DNA of 64,000 nt from Muribaculaceae bacterium. Its GTDB lineage: Bacteria; Bacteroidota; Bacteroidia; Bacteroidales; Muribaculaceae. Positions 17,540 to 24,728 of the stretch are shown here, piece by piece (position 1 is the stretch's first letter; the number at the start of each line of letters is the position of its first letter). Below the pieces are notes generated by a model, which was given only the letters and a program-made list of their open reading frames with translations, searched no databases and was not told where the DNA came from. The position numbers were made by a program, and so were the translations under genes. The stretch is from positions 1 to 64,000 of the forward strand of contig JAFZRJ010000013.1 of assembly GCA_017619935.1 (NCBI GenBank), read 5' to 3'.

Positions 17540-20500
17540 TTACTGGGTGAGGATGATGTTGATGATGGCGTTCACGTCCTCGATGTCCACCTTGCCGTCA
17601 CCGTTGAGGTCGGCATTGCCGGGATAGTCGGTCTGCTGCTTCAAATCGATGATGATGTTGATGGCGGCGTTCACATCCTCGATGTCGACCTTGTCATCGC
17701 CGTTCACGTCGCCAAGAACACCGTCGCCAGTCCCGGGGATGTCGGACCATGCGTTGTTTTCCCATTTCATGGGCATCCATCGCTTGGCACGGGCAATATC
17801 AACCTGCTGAGCGGTGATCTCATTATATTCGGGTGTATCGCTGTTTACAGCGATGACGCCAAAGGTGCCTTGCGACCCTTCAGGAATAGTGCACAGGCTG
17901 TTGACCAACGCGGTCATTTTGTCTCCCTTAATCTTGTTCCTTGTAATATAGAACTGGCGCAATTCATTACAGCCGGCCACCGAGAGTGACTCGAGCTGGT
18001 TGTTCTGGAGCTGAATGGTGTTCAAGGTAGTACAGCCATTGACTTTTACCGAGGTCAGCACATTGTCGCGGGCATGTAGTGATGTCAGTTTATCTAAGTT
18101 GCTTACATCGAGTGTTTTGAGTTGGTTCTCGCGGCAGTCCAAGGAGGTCAAAGCCGTGCAGCCACTCACGTCAAGCGTGGTCAGCGCATTGCTGTAACAG
18201 TTGAGTGTGGTCAGGCTGGTGTTGCTGCCCACATTAAGCGTCTTGAGCGCGCTGAGGCCGGTGATGCTCAACGTACTGAACTTGTTGCTTGAGCAGTTAA
18301 TGGTCTGCATCGAGTTGGGCAGGGTGCCCAGCGAGGTCAACTGATTGGACTTGCAATCAAGTGTGGTCAGGGCCGAGCAACCACTCAAGTCAAGCGAGGT
18401 TAGCGCATTGTTGTAACAGTAGATTGTAATCAGGCCTGTGTTGTTGCTGGCGTTGAGCGTCTTGAGCGCATCGTGGTTGATAATCAACAGGTAGTTGAAC
18501 TTGTTGCTCGAGCAGTCAATGGTCTGCAGTGTGGTGGGCAGGGTGTCGAACGAGGTCAGCTGGTTGCTGTAACAGTTGAGTGTGGTCAGGGCCGAGCAGT
18601 TAGATACATTGAGACTGGTCAGCGCATTGCTGTAGCAGTTGAGTGTGGTCAGTGCCGTGCAGCCGCTCACGTCAAGCGTGGTCAGCGCATTGCTGTAGCA
18701 GTTGAGTGTGGTCAGGCTGGCGTTGTTGCTGACGTAGAGTTTCTTGAGCGCGCTGAAGCCGGTGATGCTCATTGTGCCGCTGAGTTTGTTGCCCGAACAG
18801 TAAATCGTCTGAATCGAGTTGGGCAGGGTGCCCAGCGAGGTCAACTGGTTGCCTTTGCAGTCGAGGTAGGTCAAGGCTGGGCAGCCAGTGAAGTTGAGCG
18901 TGGTCAGCGCATTGCTGTAGCAGTTGAGGTCGGTCAGTGCTGAACAGCCAGTGACGTTGAGCGAGGTTAGTGCATTGCTGTAACAGTTGAGGTCGGTCAG
19001 ACTGGTGTTGTTGCTCACATTAAGCGTCTTGAGCGCACTGCGGTTGATGATCGACAGGAAACTGAGTTTGTTGCTCGAGCAGTCAATGTTCTGCAGCGAG
19101 TTGGGCAGCGTGGGCAGCGACGTGAGACTGTTATAGTCGCAGCGTAGGGTCTGCAGCGAGTTGGGCAGCGTAGGCAGCGAGGAGAATTGGTTGCTGGCGC
19201 AATTGAGCGTGGTCATCGCCGGGCAATTCGATATGTTGAGGCTTGTCAAGGCATTGCCGTGGCAGTCGAGTGTGGTGAGCTTGGAGTTGTCCTCGAGTCT
19301 GACAGTCTTTAGGCTTGAATTGCCCGTGATGGTTAGTGTGGTGAACTGGTTGTCGTTAGCTTCCAGTTTCTCGAGCCCGCTGGGCAGCGTGGGTAGCGAT
19401 GTGAGCTTGTTGTGGTAGCAACACAGCGTCTTGAGCCCGCTGGACAGCGTGGGCAACGAGGTGAGGTTGTTGAAACCGCAGTCGAAGTAGGTCACTGTGC
19501 CAGGAACCGAAAACGAGGAGAAATTGAAGCTCGAGAGGCTCTGCATCGAGAGGGTCGTCAGCGATGGGCAACTCGTGATGGTCAGGCTGGTAAGGGCAGA
19601 GTTGCCCGAAACCTGAAGCGAAGTGAGAGCACTGCTATTGGCCAAGTAGATAAGCTTCAGCTTGGTGTGATCCAATGTGTTCACACTCGTGATTTTGTTG
19701 CCATGTGCGTAGAGATACTCGATATTGCTGGGCAGCGTGGGCAACGACGAGATTTGATTGTTGCCACAGTCGAGATAGGTGAGTGTGCTGGGCAGCGTGG
19801 GCAACGAGGTGAGTTTGTTATTGTCGCTGTAGAGCACTTGCAGCGCGCTGGGCAGCGTGGGCAACGAGGTGAGTTGGTTATAGTTGCACTTGAGTTTGGT
19901 CATCGCCGAGCAGCCACTCACATTGAGACTAGTCAACGCATTGGAGGAGCAGTCGAGGTTGATCAAGCTAGTGCAATTTGCCACATTCAGGGTTTTCAGA
20001 TTCGTTTTGCCCGTGACTGTCAACGAGGTGGTGAACTTATTGGCACCGCAGTTGAGTTCCTGCAGCGAGGAGGGCAGCGTGGGCAGATAAGAGATGCTGT
20101 TACTGGAGCAGTTGAGGTAGGTCAGGTTGCTGGGCAGCGTGGGCAGCGAGGTGAGACTGTTGCTAGAACAGTTGAGCGAGGTCAGGTAGGTGAGCAGAGT
20201 CACGCCCGTGAGGTTGCTGATGCTCTTGCCGCTCACGTCGAGCGAAGTGAGGTTCTGCAATTGGCTCTTGGTGAGGTACTGCTCCCGATAGCCACTGTAG
20301 CTGTCGACGCTGCACTTCGAGCGCACGGCGGAGCGGAAATTGGCGTCGGGGAAGTTGGCGGTGCTGATGATCAAGCCGTAATTGTCGGTGAAATGGGTGT
20401 AGTAGTCATTGCCGCCGAAAGTGCCGTCACTGTTGTTGAAAGTGGCGTCGGCAGGCGTCACACACGCCACGCCACCATTACAAGTAAAAGTGTTGACATC

Positions 20501-21169
20501 ATAGAGTGCCCGGAAACCATAATTATATTTGATTTTCATATCGGTGCCAGCATTCATTGTCACCGACCGGAACTCATCGATTCCTTCATTGGTGACATTC
20601 ATCGTAACCACCACGTTAGAAAAACTCAGATGGCTGCTGCTGGTCTTGCCCTTGCCTTCGAAGCCGCAGGTGGCACAATTGCTTGTGCTTCCGCCTGATT
20701 TCATCTTGCCCTCGATGTCAAGTGTTCCAGGGCCCTTGATGGTCGCTGTGGCATTGTCATTGACATAGATTACACCTCGACCATAATTCTCACCAGCGGT
20801 GATTTTGGCGTACAGCGTGCTGCCGCTGGTGACCTCGACGGTGGTGCTTTTGTCAAGATGGATCGCGTTGGCGGTGTTCGACGACACGTTGCAGGTGCCC
20901 ACGAATTTCATTGTCAGTCCGGCGCAGTCGCGGTTATGAATGCCATAGTTGCTGCCGCCGCTGCGGGAGATGGTCACGTTGGTGAGCGTCAGGGTGTTGC
21001 TACTGGGGTCGTACTTCACCGTTCCGCCATTGATGTCGCCGCCGGTGACGTTGTTCTTGTTGTCGCTGGTGACTTCCACGCCGCCCACATTGATTTGGTA
21101 CTTGGTGGCGGCATGAATACCGAGTGTCGCCATGGCAACAAGCAGTGTTGTGAGTAAAATCTTTTTCAT
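17540..21169 (-). CDS. Secreted leucine-rich repeat protein with C-terminal dockerin pair (copy 2)
   Basis: 1209 residues, paralogue of the gene just downstream. Same signal peptide, same carbohydrate-binding-like domain (residues about 20-285), then about 34 LRRs in two flavours: LTSLPTLPSSLQ-type and ALTTLNCYSNALTSL-type, then the same conserved end and two dockerin repeats (DVNGDDKVDIEDVN, DLNGDGKVDIEDVN). A block of 121 bp (17787-17907) is identical to 14626-14746 in copy 1, which points to recent duplication or gene conversion. It is probably the first gene of a two-gene transcript from the -7 box at 21280-21287. It ends in TAA where copy 1 ends in TAG at the homologous position. Confidence 0.88.
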   Translation of the reverse strand: MKKILLTTLLVAMATLGIHAATKYQINVGGVEVTSDNKNNVTGGDINGGTVKYDPSSNTLTLTNVTISRSGGSNYGIHNRDCAGLTMKFVGTCNVSSNTANAIHLDKSTTVEVTSGSTLYAKITAGENYGRGVIYVNDNATATIKGPGTLDIEGKMKSGGSTSNCATCGFEGKGKTSSSHLSFSNVVVTMNVTNEGIDEFRSVTMNAGTDMKIKYNYGFRALYDVNTFTCNGGVACVTPADATFNNSDGTFGGNDYYTHFTDNYGLIISTANFPDANFRSAVRSKCSVDSYSGYREQYLTKSQLQNLTSLDVSGKSISNLTGVTLLTYLTSLNCSSNSLTSLPTLPSNLTYLNCSSNSISYLPTLPSSLQELNCGANKFTTSLTVTGKTNLKTLNVANCTSLINLDCSSNALTSLNVSGCSAMTKLKCNYNQLTSLPTLPSALQVLYSDNNKLTSLPTLPSTLTYLDCGNNQISSLPTLPSNIEYLYAHGNKITSVNTLDHTKLKLIYLANSSALTSLQVSGNSALTSLTITSCPSLTTLSMQSLSSFNFSSFSVPGTVTYFDCGFNNLTSLPTLSSGLKTLCCYHNKLTSLPTLPSGLEKLEANDNQFTTLTITGNSSLKTVRLEDNSKLTTLDCHGNALTSLNISNCPAMTTLNCASNQFSSLPTLPNSLQTLRCDYNSLTSLPTLPNSLQNIDCSSNKLSFLSIINRSALKTLNVSNNTSLTDLNCYSNALTSLNVTGCSALTDLNCYSNALTTLNFTGCPALTYLDCKGNQLTSLGTLPNSIQTIYCSGNKLSGTMSITGFSALKKLYVSNNASLTTLNCYSNALTTLDVSGCTALTTLNCYSNALTSLNVSNCSALTTLNCYSNQLTSFDTLPTTLQTIDCSSNKFNYLLIINHDALKTLNASNNTGLITIYCYNNALTSLDLSGCSALTTLDCKSNQLTSLGTLPNSMQTINCSSNKFSTLSITGLSALKTLNVGSNTSLTTLNCYSNALTTLDVSGCTALTSLDCRENQLKTLDVSNLDKLTSLHARDNVLTSVKVNGCTTLNTIQLQNNQLESLSVAGCNELRQFYITRNKIKGDKMTALVNSLCTIPEGSQGTFGVIAVNSDTPEYNEITAQQVDIARAKRWMPMKWENNAWSDIPGTGDGVLGDVNGDDKVDIEDVNAAINIIIDLKQQTDYPGNADLNGDGKVDIEDVNAIINIILTQ

Positions 21170-21279
21170 CGTGGTTTGTATTAAGTTTATAATTAGTTAT
21201 CAGGTTGATGATGGTTGCACGGGGATGCCTCAAAACAACGAAAAGGTGTCGAAACAGCAAACAATACCCCATCTTGCTG

Positions 21280-21287
21280 CAAAGGTA
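21280..21287 (-). promoter_or_regulatory. -7 element upstream of the LRR-dockerin pair
   Basis: TACCTTTG followed by CAGC on the reverse strand matches the Bacteroidota -7 box; predicted start is about 110 nt before the gene. No clean -33 TTTG at the right distance. Confidence 0.45.
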
Positions 21288-21393
21288 AACAAAAATTCAC
21301 AATTTTCCTTATAAAATTCGTAAAAATTTCAATTGAAAGTTCGATTTTTAATAGGGGGGGGCCGTCGGCGACTAACAGGAGGACAAATGATTT

Positions 21394-21624
21394 GGCGTGT
21401 TGCGTCGAAGACGCAGGATGCTTCGGAGAAGCTATTTGTCGGAAAGACCATGCAAGAGGGTCGAAGGCCCTCGCAGCTTGGTCCTTGCGCTATCTAATGA
21501 AAAGGTGCCTCGGAGAGGAACTTCAACCAGTACACGCAGCGCCAAAGACAACGCAGAAGTTCGTCTTCGACGCACCACCCAGAGTCGCAGCTGTGAACCA
21601 AGCGTCGCGCATCTTCGATGCTTT
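21394..21624 (+). repeat. Interspersed hairpin-rich repeat, copy A
   Basis: About 215 bp of this stretch is repeated in inverted orientation at 52368-52654 with roughly 90 percent identity by eye. It contains small palindromes with GAA or TTC triloops: GCGTC-GAA-GACGC (21402-21414), GAGGG...CCCTC (21456-21472), CGTC-TTC-GACG (21562-21572) and GCATC-TTC-GATGC (21609-21621). Overlapping open frames differ in frame between the copies, so it is not coding. No family recognised. Confidence 0.75.
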
Positions 21625-21734
21625 GCCTCCAAATTAGGTTTCGGCTCGGATATGCTCTCAAGTTGGGTCGAGTGCCGCTGGCTGAAGCCACCGCACGCTG
21701 CGCTTCGCGCAACTCGTGCTGCGTCATCTCCCCG

Positions 21735-21777
21735 AACCTGAAGCAAAAACCAAAAAAATTTGGTTTTGCATCAGGTT
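21735..21777 (+). promoter_or_regulatory. Inverted repeat overlapping the YitT-family promoter
   Basis: AACCTGAAGCAAAAACCAAA (from 21735) pairs with TTTGGTTTTGCATCAGGTT (to 21777), about 18 bp with one mismatch and one bulge around an A-rich loop. The right arm contains the -33 TTTG of the promoter at 21759-21790. It could be an operator, or a terminator for the repeat side. Confidence 0.5.
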
Positions 21778-21790
21778 TGCACTAATTTTG
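21759..21790 (+). promoter_or_regulatory. Promoter of the YitT-family gene
   Basis: TTTG (21759-21762), 20 bp, TAATTTTG (21783-21790). Start of transcription near 21796, so the gene must begin after that; this supports the ATG at 21826 over the longer frame opening at 21760. Confidence 0.65.
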
Positions 21791-21825
21791 TCGCCGTTTT
21801 TGAAAGAACCACTATAAATACTGTT

Positions 21826-22776
21826 ATGATGACTGCTGACAATATGAGAAATCTGAAAAAGGAAATCATCGCTTATTTTTTGCTCACAGTGGGTAGTGCA
21901 CTTTTCGCTATCGGTGACGTGATGTTTGTCAACCCCTACTTGATGGCGCCCGGCGGCACCTACGGTCTGAGCAACGTGTTCAACACCTTGTGGCCGTGGA
22001 AAATCTCCTTCTACGCCATTTGTATGGATGTGCCCCTGCTCATCATCGGCACTTGGATTCTGGGGCCCAAGTTCGGCATCAAGACCATCGTGTCCACCAT
22101 ACTGATTTTTGTGTTCACTTTCTTGCTCGAAAGTTCATGGGGCTATAATCCCGTGATTCACGACGGTGCCATCAGCGCCACCGGCAGCGCGCCCATGGTA
22201 CCCATTCCACACGATGGCGGATGGTTCACCCCCGACTATTTCCTTAACACCGTCTTGGCAGGACTCATCTACGGCGTGGCCATCGGTTTGATTTTCCGCT
22301 CGGGCGCAACCAGTGGTGGCTCCGACATCATTTCGATGATTCTGCACAAGTACACCCGTATTTCTTTGGGCACGCTGGTGATGGTGGTGGACGGCATCAT
22401 CACACTGAGCACGTTGGTTGCATTCGGCGACATAAGGCTGCCCATCTATTCGATACTGATTATCTTCATCGAAGGCAAGGTCATCAACCTTGTGATTGAC
22501 GGTATGAAGAGCTACCGCACCATGTTTATCATCACCGACGACCCGGAGCCCATCCGCGACTTCATTATCAACGGGCTCAAGCGTGGCGGAACGTGCATCA
22601 CCGGCAGTGGACTCTACAAAGGTAACGAGCGCAAAATGGTCTATGTCACCCTCGACCGCAGCGACATGCTTCGCCTCCGGGCGGCGCTCCACAACATCGA
22701 CCCCCACGCCTTCGTCAACATCCTGGAGAGTTCCGAAATCTTGGGCACCGGTTTCCGCGCACTACCCACCGAATAG
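21826..22776 (+). CDS. YitT family membrane protein (DUF161/DUF2179)
   Basis: About 316 residues from the chosen ATG, which follows the predicted transcription start; an upstream in-frame start at 21760 lies inside the promoter. Five to six hydrophobic helices make up the YitT_membrane domain (AYFLLTVGSALFAIGDVMFV, NPYLMAPGGTYGLSNV, LIYGVAIGLIFRSGATSGGSDIIS). The soluble C-terminal DUF2179 domain has SYRTMFIITDDPEPIRDFI and NERKMVYVTLDRSDM. The family is widespread and its transport or sensing role is unproven. It is monocistronic: a hairpin-rich repeat precedes it and the transposase element follows. Confidence 0.92.
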   Translation: MMTADNMRNLKKEIIAYFLLTVGSALFAIGDVMFVNPYLMAPGGTYGLSNVFNTLWPWKISFYAICMDVPLLIIGTWILGPKFGIKTIVSTILIFVFTFLLESSWGYNPVIHDGAISATGSAPMVPIPHDGGWFTPDYFLNTVLAGLIYGVAIGLIFRSGATSGGSDIISMILHKYTRISLGTLVMVVDGIITLSTLVAFGDIRLPIYSILIIFIEGKVINLVIDGMKSYRTMFIITDDPEPIRDFIINGLKRGGTCITGSGLYKGNERKMVYVTLDRSDMLRLRAALHNIDPHAFVNILESSEILGTGFRALPTE

Positions 22777-22825
22777 CCGCCTCCTAAAATGCACAAATCA
22801 TTAGGATTTATGTCAGAACAGGGAA

Positions 22826-23663
22826 CAGTCGCAAAAAGATGAGGGATAAGACAAGTCGTAGACTTGACCATGTGCGAAACACATTGTGCCGCACGTCGCT
22901 TTCAGCGGTGGGCGGCACTGTGTGATAGGCGACTGTGTCTAATACTGCACTTCGGCAGATGTGCAGTAGTCATCCTACTGTCTATGTAAGCAGATAATCT
23001 CCCCACTTGATGCCATTCCGCTCTGTGATGCGCTTTAGTTCGCCCTCAAAGTCCACTTGCTGGTGATGTTCACGTTGCCCCATTATATAGGCGATAACGG
23101 CATCTTTGTGAGAGACAGAGATTGAAAATGCAGCATATTCCTTTCCCCAGCCTACAAAGTTAGGGAAATGACCGCTCTGTTTTGCCCAGTCGCTGCTTGA
23201 TCGTTTTATGTCCCACATCAAGTGGGAAAGGGTGACTGTTGGCGACAGATCAACCAACATGTGGATGTGATTCTCGATTCCCCCAATGCGGTAAAGCACA
23301 CAGTTGTTACGCTTTATGATACTTGTGATAAAGCGGTACATGTCCTCGCAATGCTCATTTGTGATTGTCATCTGCCTATTCTTGGTGTTGATGACAATGT
23401 GATGAAGTGAGACAACTTTACTCATGATTTTAGCGATGTTTTGTGCAATAATAGCGATAATTCACTTATTACGCAACCACAACTGCACATCTTTCGACGT
23501 GCAGCCATTAGAGTTCGTCAATCACACAGTGCGCCCCATCTCTTCGAGCTGGAACGCACAATGTGTTTCGCATACCGTCAAGTCTACGACTTGTCTCTTT
23601 GCACACTTATTCTCTTTTTCAAAATATTGTCTTGTTTACTGTCCCACCACCTTTTTGCAACTG
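22826..23663 (-). mobile_element. IS200/RAYT-type element with inverted palindromic ends
   Basis: The transposase gene is bracketed by related ends in inverted orientation. Left: CAGTCGCAAAAAGATGAGGG (22826-22845), CAAGTC-GTA-GACTTG (22852-22866), TGCGAAACACATTGTGC (22873-22889) and the hairpin CTGCAC...GTGCAG (22945-22966). Right: CTGCAC...GTGCAG (23483-23504), GCACAATGTGTTTCGCA (23556-23572), CAAGTC-TAC-GACTTG (23579-23593) and the end CTTTTTGCAACTG (to 23663). The left end lacks about 44 bp that the right end has between the tip and the CAAGTC palindrome. No target duplication is obvious. Confidence 0.75.
22982..23425 (-). CDS. IS200-like / REP-associated tyrosine transposase
   Basis: 147-residue single-strand (Y1) transposase of the IS200/RAYT superfamily. 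The metal-binding HUH motif appears as NHIHMLV (residues about 52-58) and the catalytic Tyr is in AVIAYIMGQREHHQQ near residue 111. SHLMWDIKRSSSDWAKQ and FVGWGKEYAAFSISVSH are family signatures. The gene looks intact, with ATG start and TAG stop. It is flanked by inverted, palindrome-containing ends of about 100-170 bp, the arrangement expected of RAYTs, which can mobilise small non-autonomous elements; a solo end-like element occurs at 30617-30733. Confidence 0.9.
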   Translation of the reverse strand: MSKVVSLHHIVINTKNRQMTITNEHCEDMYRFITSIIKRNNCVLYRIGGIENHIHMLVDLSPTVTLSHLMWDIKRSSSDWAKQSGHFPNFVGWGKEYAAFSISVSHKDAVIAYIMGQREHHQQVDFEGELKRITERNGIKWGDYLLT

Positions 23664-23770
23664 ATTCCAGGACAGAACAATGGCAACAAGATGCCAATAA
23701 GAATCTGATAGGACATAAAAGACCTAAAAACCAACATGTCGTCGGTCTAATGACCGATTCGGGTTTAAGT
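23664..23770. other. Short spacer after the transposase element
   Basis: 107 bp between the right element end and the RidA stop codon. I see no gene, hairpin or promoter here. Confidence 0.5.
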
Positions 23771-24151
23771 TCAGCCCACTGCAATCATCTCAATCTCGAC
23801 CAACGCACCCTTGGGCAGGTCGCGCACAGCAAACGCCGAGCGAGCGGGATAAGGCTCATGGAAAAACTCGGCATACACCTCGTTCATAGGACCGAAGTTG
23901 GCAATATCGCTGAGCAACACGGTGGTCTTCACCACGTTGTCAAGGTCCAGACCAGCACTCTTCAAGATGGCCTGGGCGTTCAGCAACGACTGGCGGGTCT
24001 GTTCCTTGATGCCCCCTTCGGGGAAAGTGCCTGTAGTGGGATCAATGGGCAGTTGGCCCGACAGGAAATGAGTGGTTCCAGTAGCGGCGATGCCTTGGCT
24101 GTAAGGGCCAATGGCAGCGGGAGCCGAAGCGGTGTTCAATGCAGTTTTCAT
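23771..24151 (-). CDS. ridA: RidA family enamine/imine deaminase
   Basis: 126 residues, the normal RidA length. It hydrolyses reactive 2-aminoacrylate and related enamines released by PLP enzymes. The chosen ATG at 24151 gives KTALNTASAPAAIGPYSQGI, with the family motif GPYSQ at residues 15-19. Further on, FLSGQLPIDPTTG, the catalytic Arg in PARSAFAV near 106 and the terminal LPKGALVEIEMIAV are present. A longer in-frame opening to 24322 overlaps rpiB and is rejected. It is last in the valS-rpiB-ridA run, 70 nt after rpiB. Confidence 0.95.
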   Translation of the reverse strand: MKTALNTASAPAAIGPYSQGIAATGTTHFLSGQLPIDPTTGTFPEGGIKEQTRQSLLNAQAILKSAGLDLDNVVKTTVLLSDIANFGPMNEVYAEFFHEPYPARSAFAVRDLPKGALVEIEMIAVG

Positions 24152-24221
24152 TGTTGTTATGGTTTGTTGTTTATACCGTGGTGGACTTTCGGCATGATGA
24201 CCATCCACCTCATTTAATTCA

Positions 24222-24680
24222 TCATTCAATGGGAGTGACAGGAATCTTGTCGATGCGACGCTGATGGCGCCCGCCTTCAAACTCGGTGTTGAGGAAGGCT
24301 TCGACCATGGCAATGGCCTCATCGTTGGTCACAAACCGGCCTGGCATAGCCAGCACGTTGGCGTCGTTATGCTGCCGCGCCAGTCGAGCCACCTCGGGAA
24401 TCCAGCACAAAGCCGAACGAACGCCCTGATGCTTGTTCAGCGTGATGTTGATGCCCTCGCCACTGCCACACACGGCGATGCCGGGATAGCACTCGCCACT
24501 CTCCACCGCCAGTGCGCACGGATGGGCGAAGTCGGGGTAATCACAACTGTCGGTGCCATAAGTACCGAAATCCTTATAGGCGATGCCCTGCTCGTCGAGC
24601 CAACGCATCACGGCCTGTTTGGTCTCAAATCCGGCGTGGTCGCAGCAGAGTCCCACCGGCACATTTTCTTTTATTATCAT
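24222..24680 (-). CDS. rpiB: Ribose-5-phosphate isomerase B
   Basis: Interconverts ribose-5-phosphate and ribulose-5-phosphate in the pentose phosphate pathway (LacAB/RpiB family). 152 residues. CCDHAGFETKQAV near residues 12-24 holds the conserved Asp-His, YPDFAHPCA near 47, the active Cys in GIAVCGSGEGINITLNKH near 70 and the conserved RSALC plus ARLARQHNDANVLAMPGRF near 97-120. The N-terminal MIIKENVPVGL is a plausible start. It sits 48 nt after valS in the same direction. Confidence 0.96.
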   Translation of the reverse strand: MIIKENVPVGLCCDHAGFETKQAVMRWLDEQGIAYKDFGTYGTDSCDYPDFAHPCALAVESGECYPGIAVCGSGEGINITLNKHQGVRSALCWIPEVARLARQHNDANVLAMPGRFVTNDEAIAMVEAFLNTEFEGGRHQRRIDKIPVTPIE

Positions 24681-24728
24681 AATCGTTTCAATTAATAAAT
24701 TCCCATTCTGTATGAAATGGTTTGGAGG

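Noticed and set aside
19412..20698. A 428-residue forward open frame antisense to the LRR gene.
   Set aside because: Its repetitive QRGQRGE-type text is the reverse reading of the LRR codons; it has no start context or domain.
14385..21169. Regular about 60-bp DNA repeats that could be taken for a minisatellite or CRISPR-like array.
   Set aside because: They are the codons of 20-21-residue LRRs inside long intact reading frames, with variable positions at codon level and no unique spacers.
21215..21746. Several overlapping open frames on both strands, some similar to frames at 52280-52682.
   Set aside because: They lie in the hairpin repeat; the similarity shifts frame between the copies (indels), and the proteins are Arg/Ser-rich low-complexity text typical of GC-rich non-coding DNA.
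24152..24322. N-terminal extension of RidA.
   Set aside because: It overlaps rpiB and adds 57 residues with no family similarity; the ATG at 24151 gives the standard protein.
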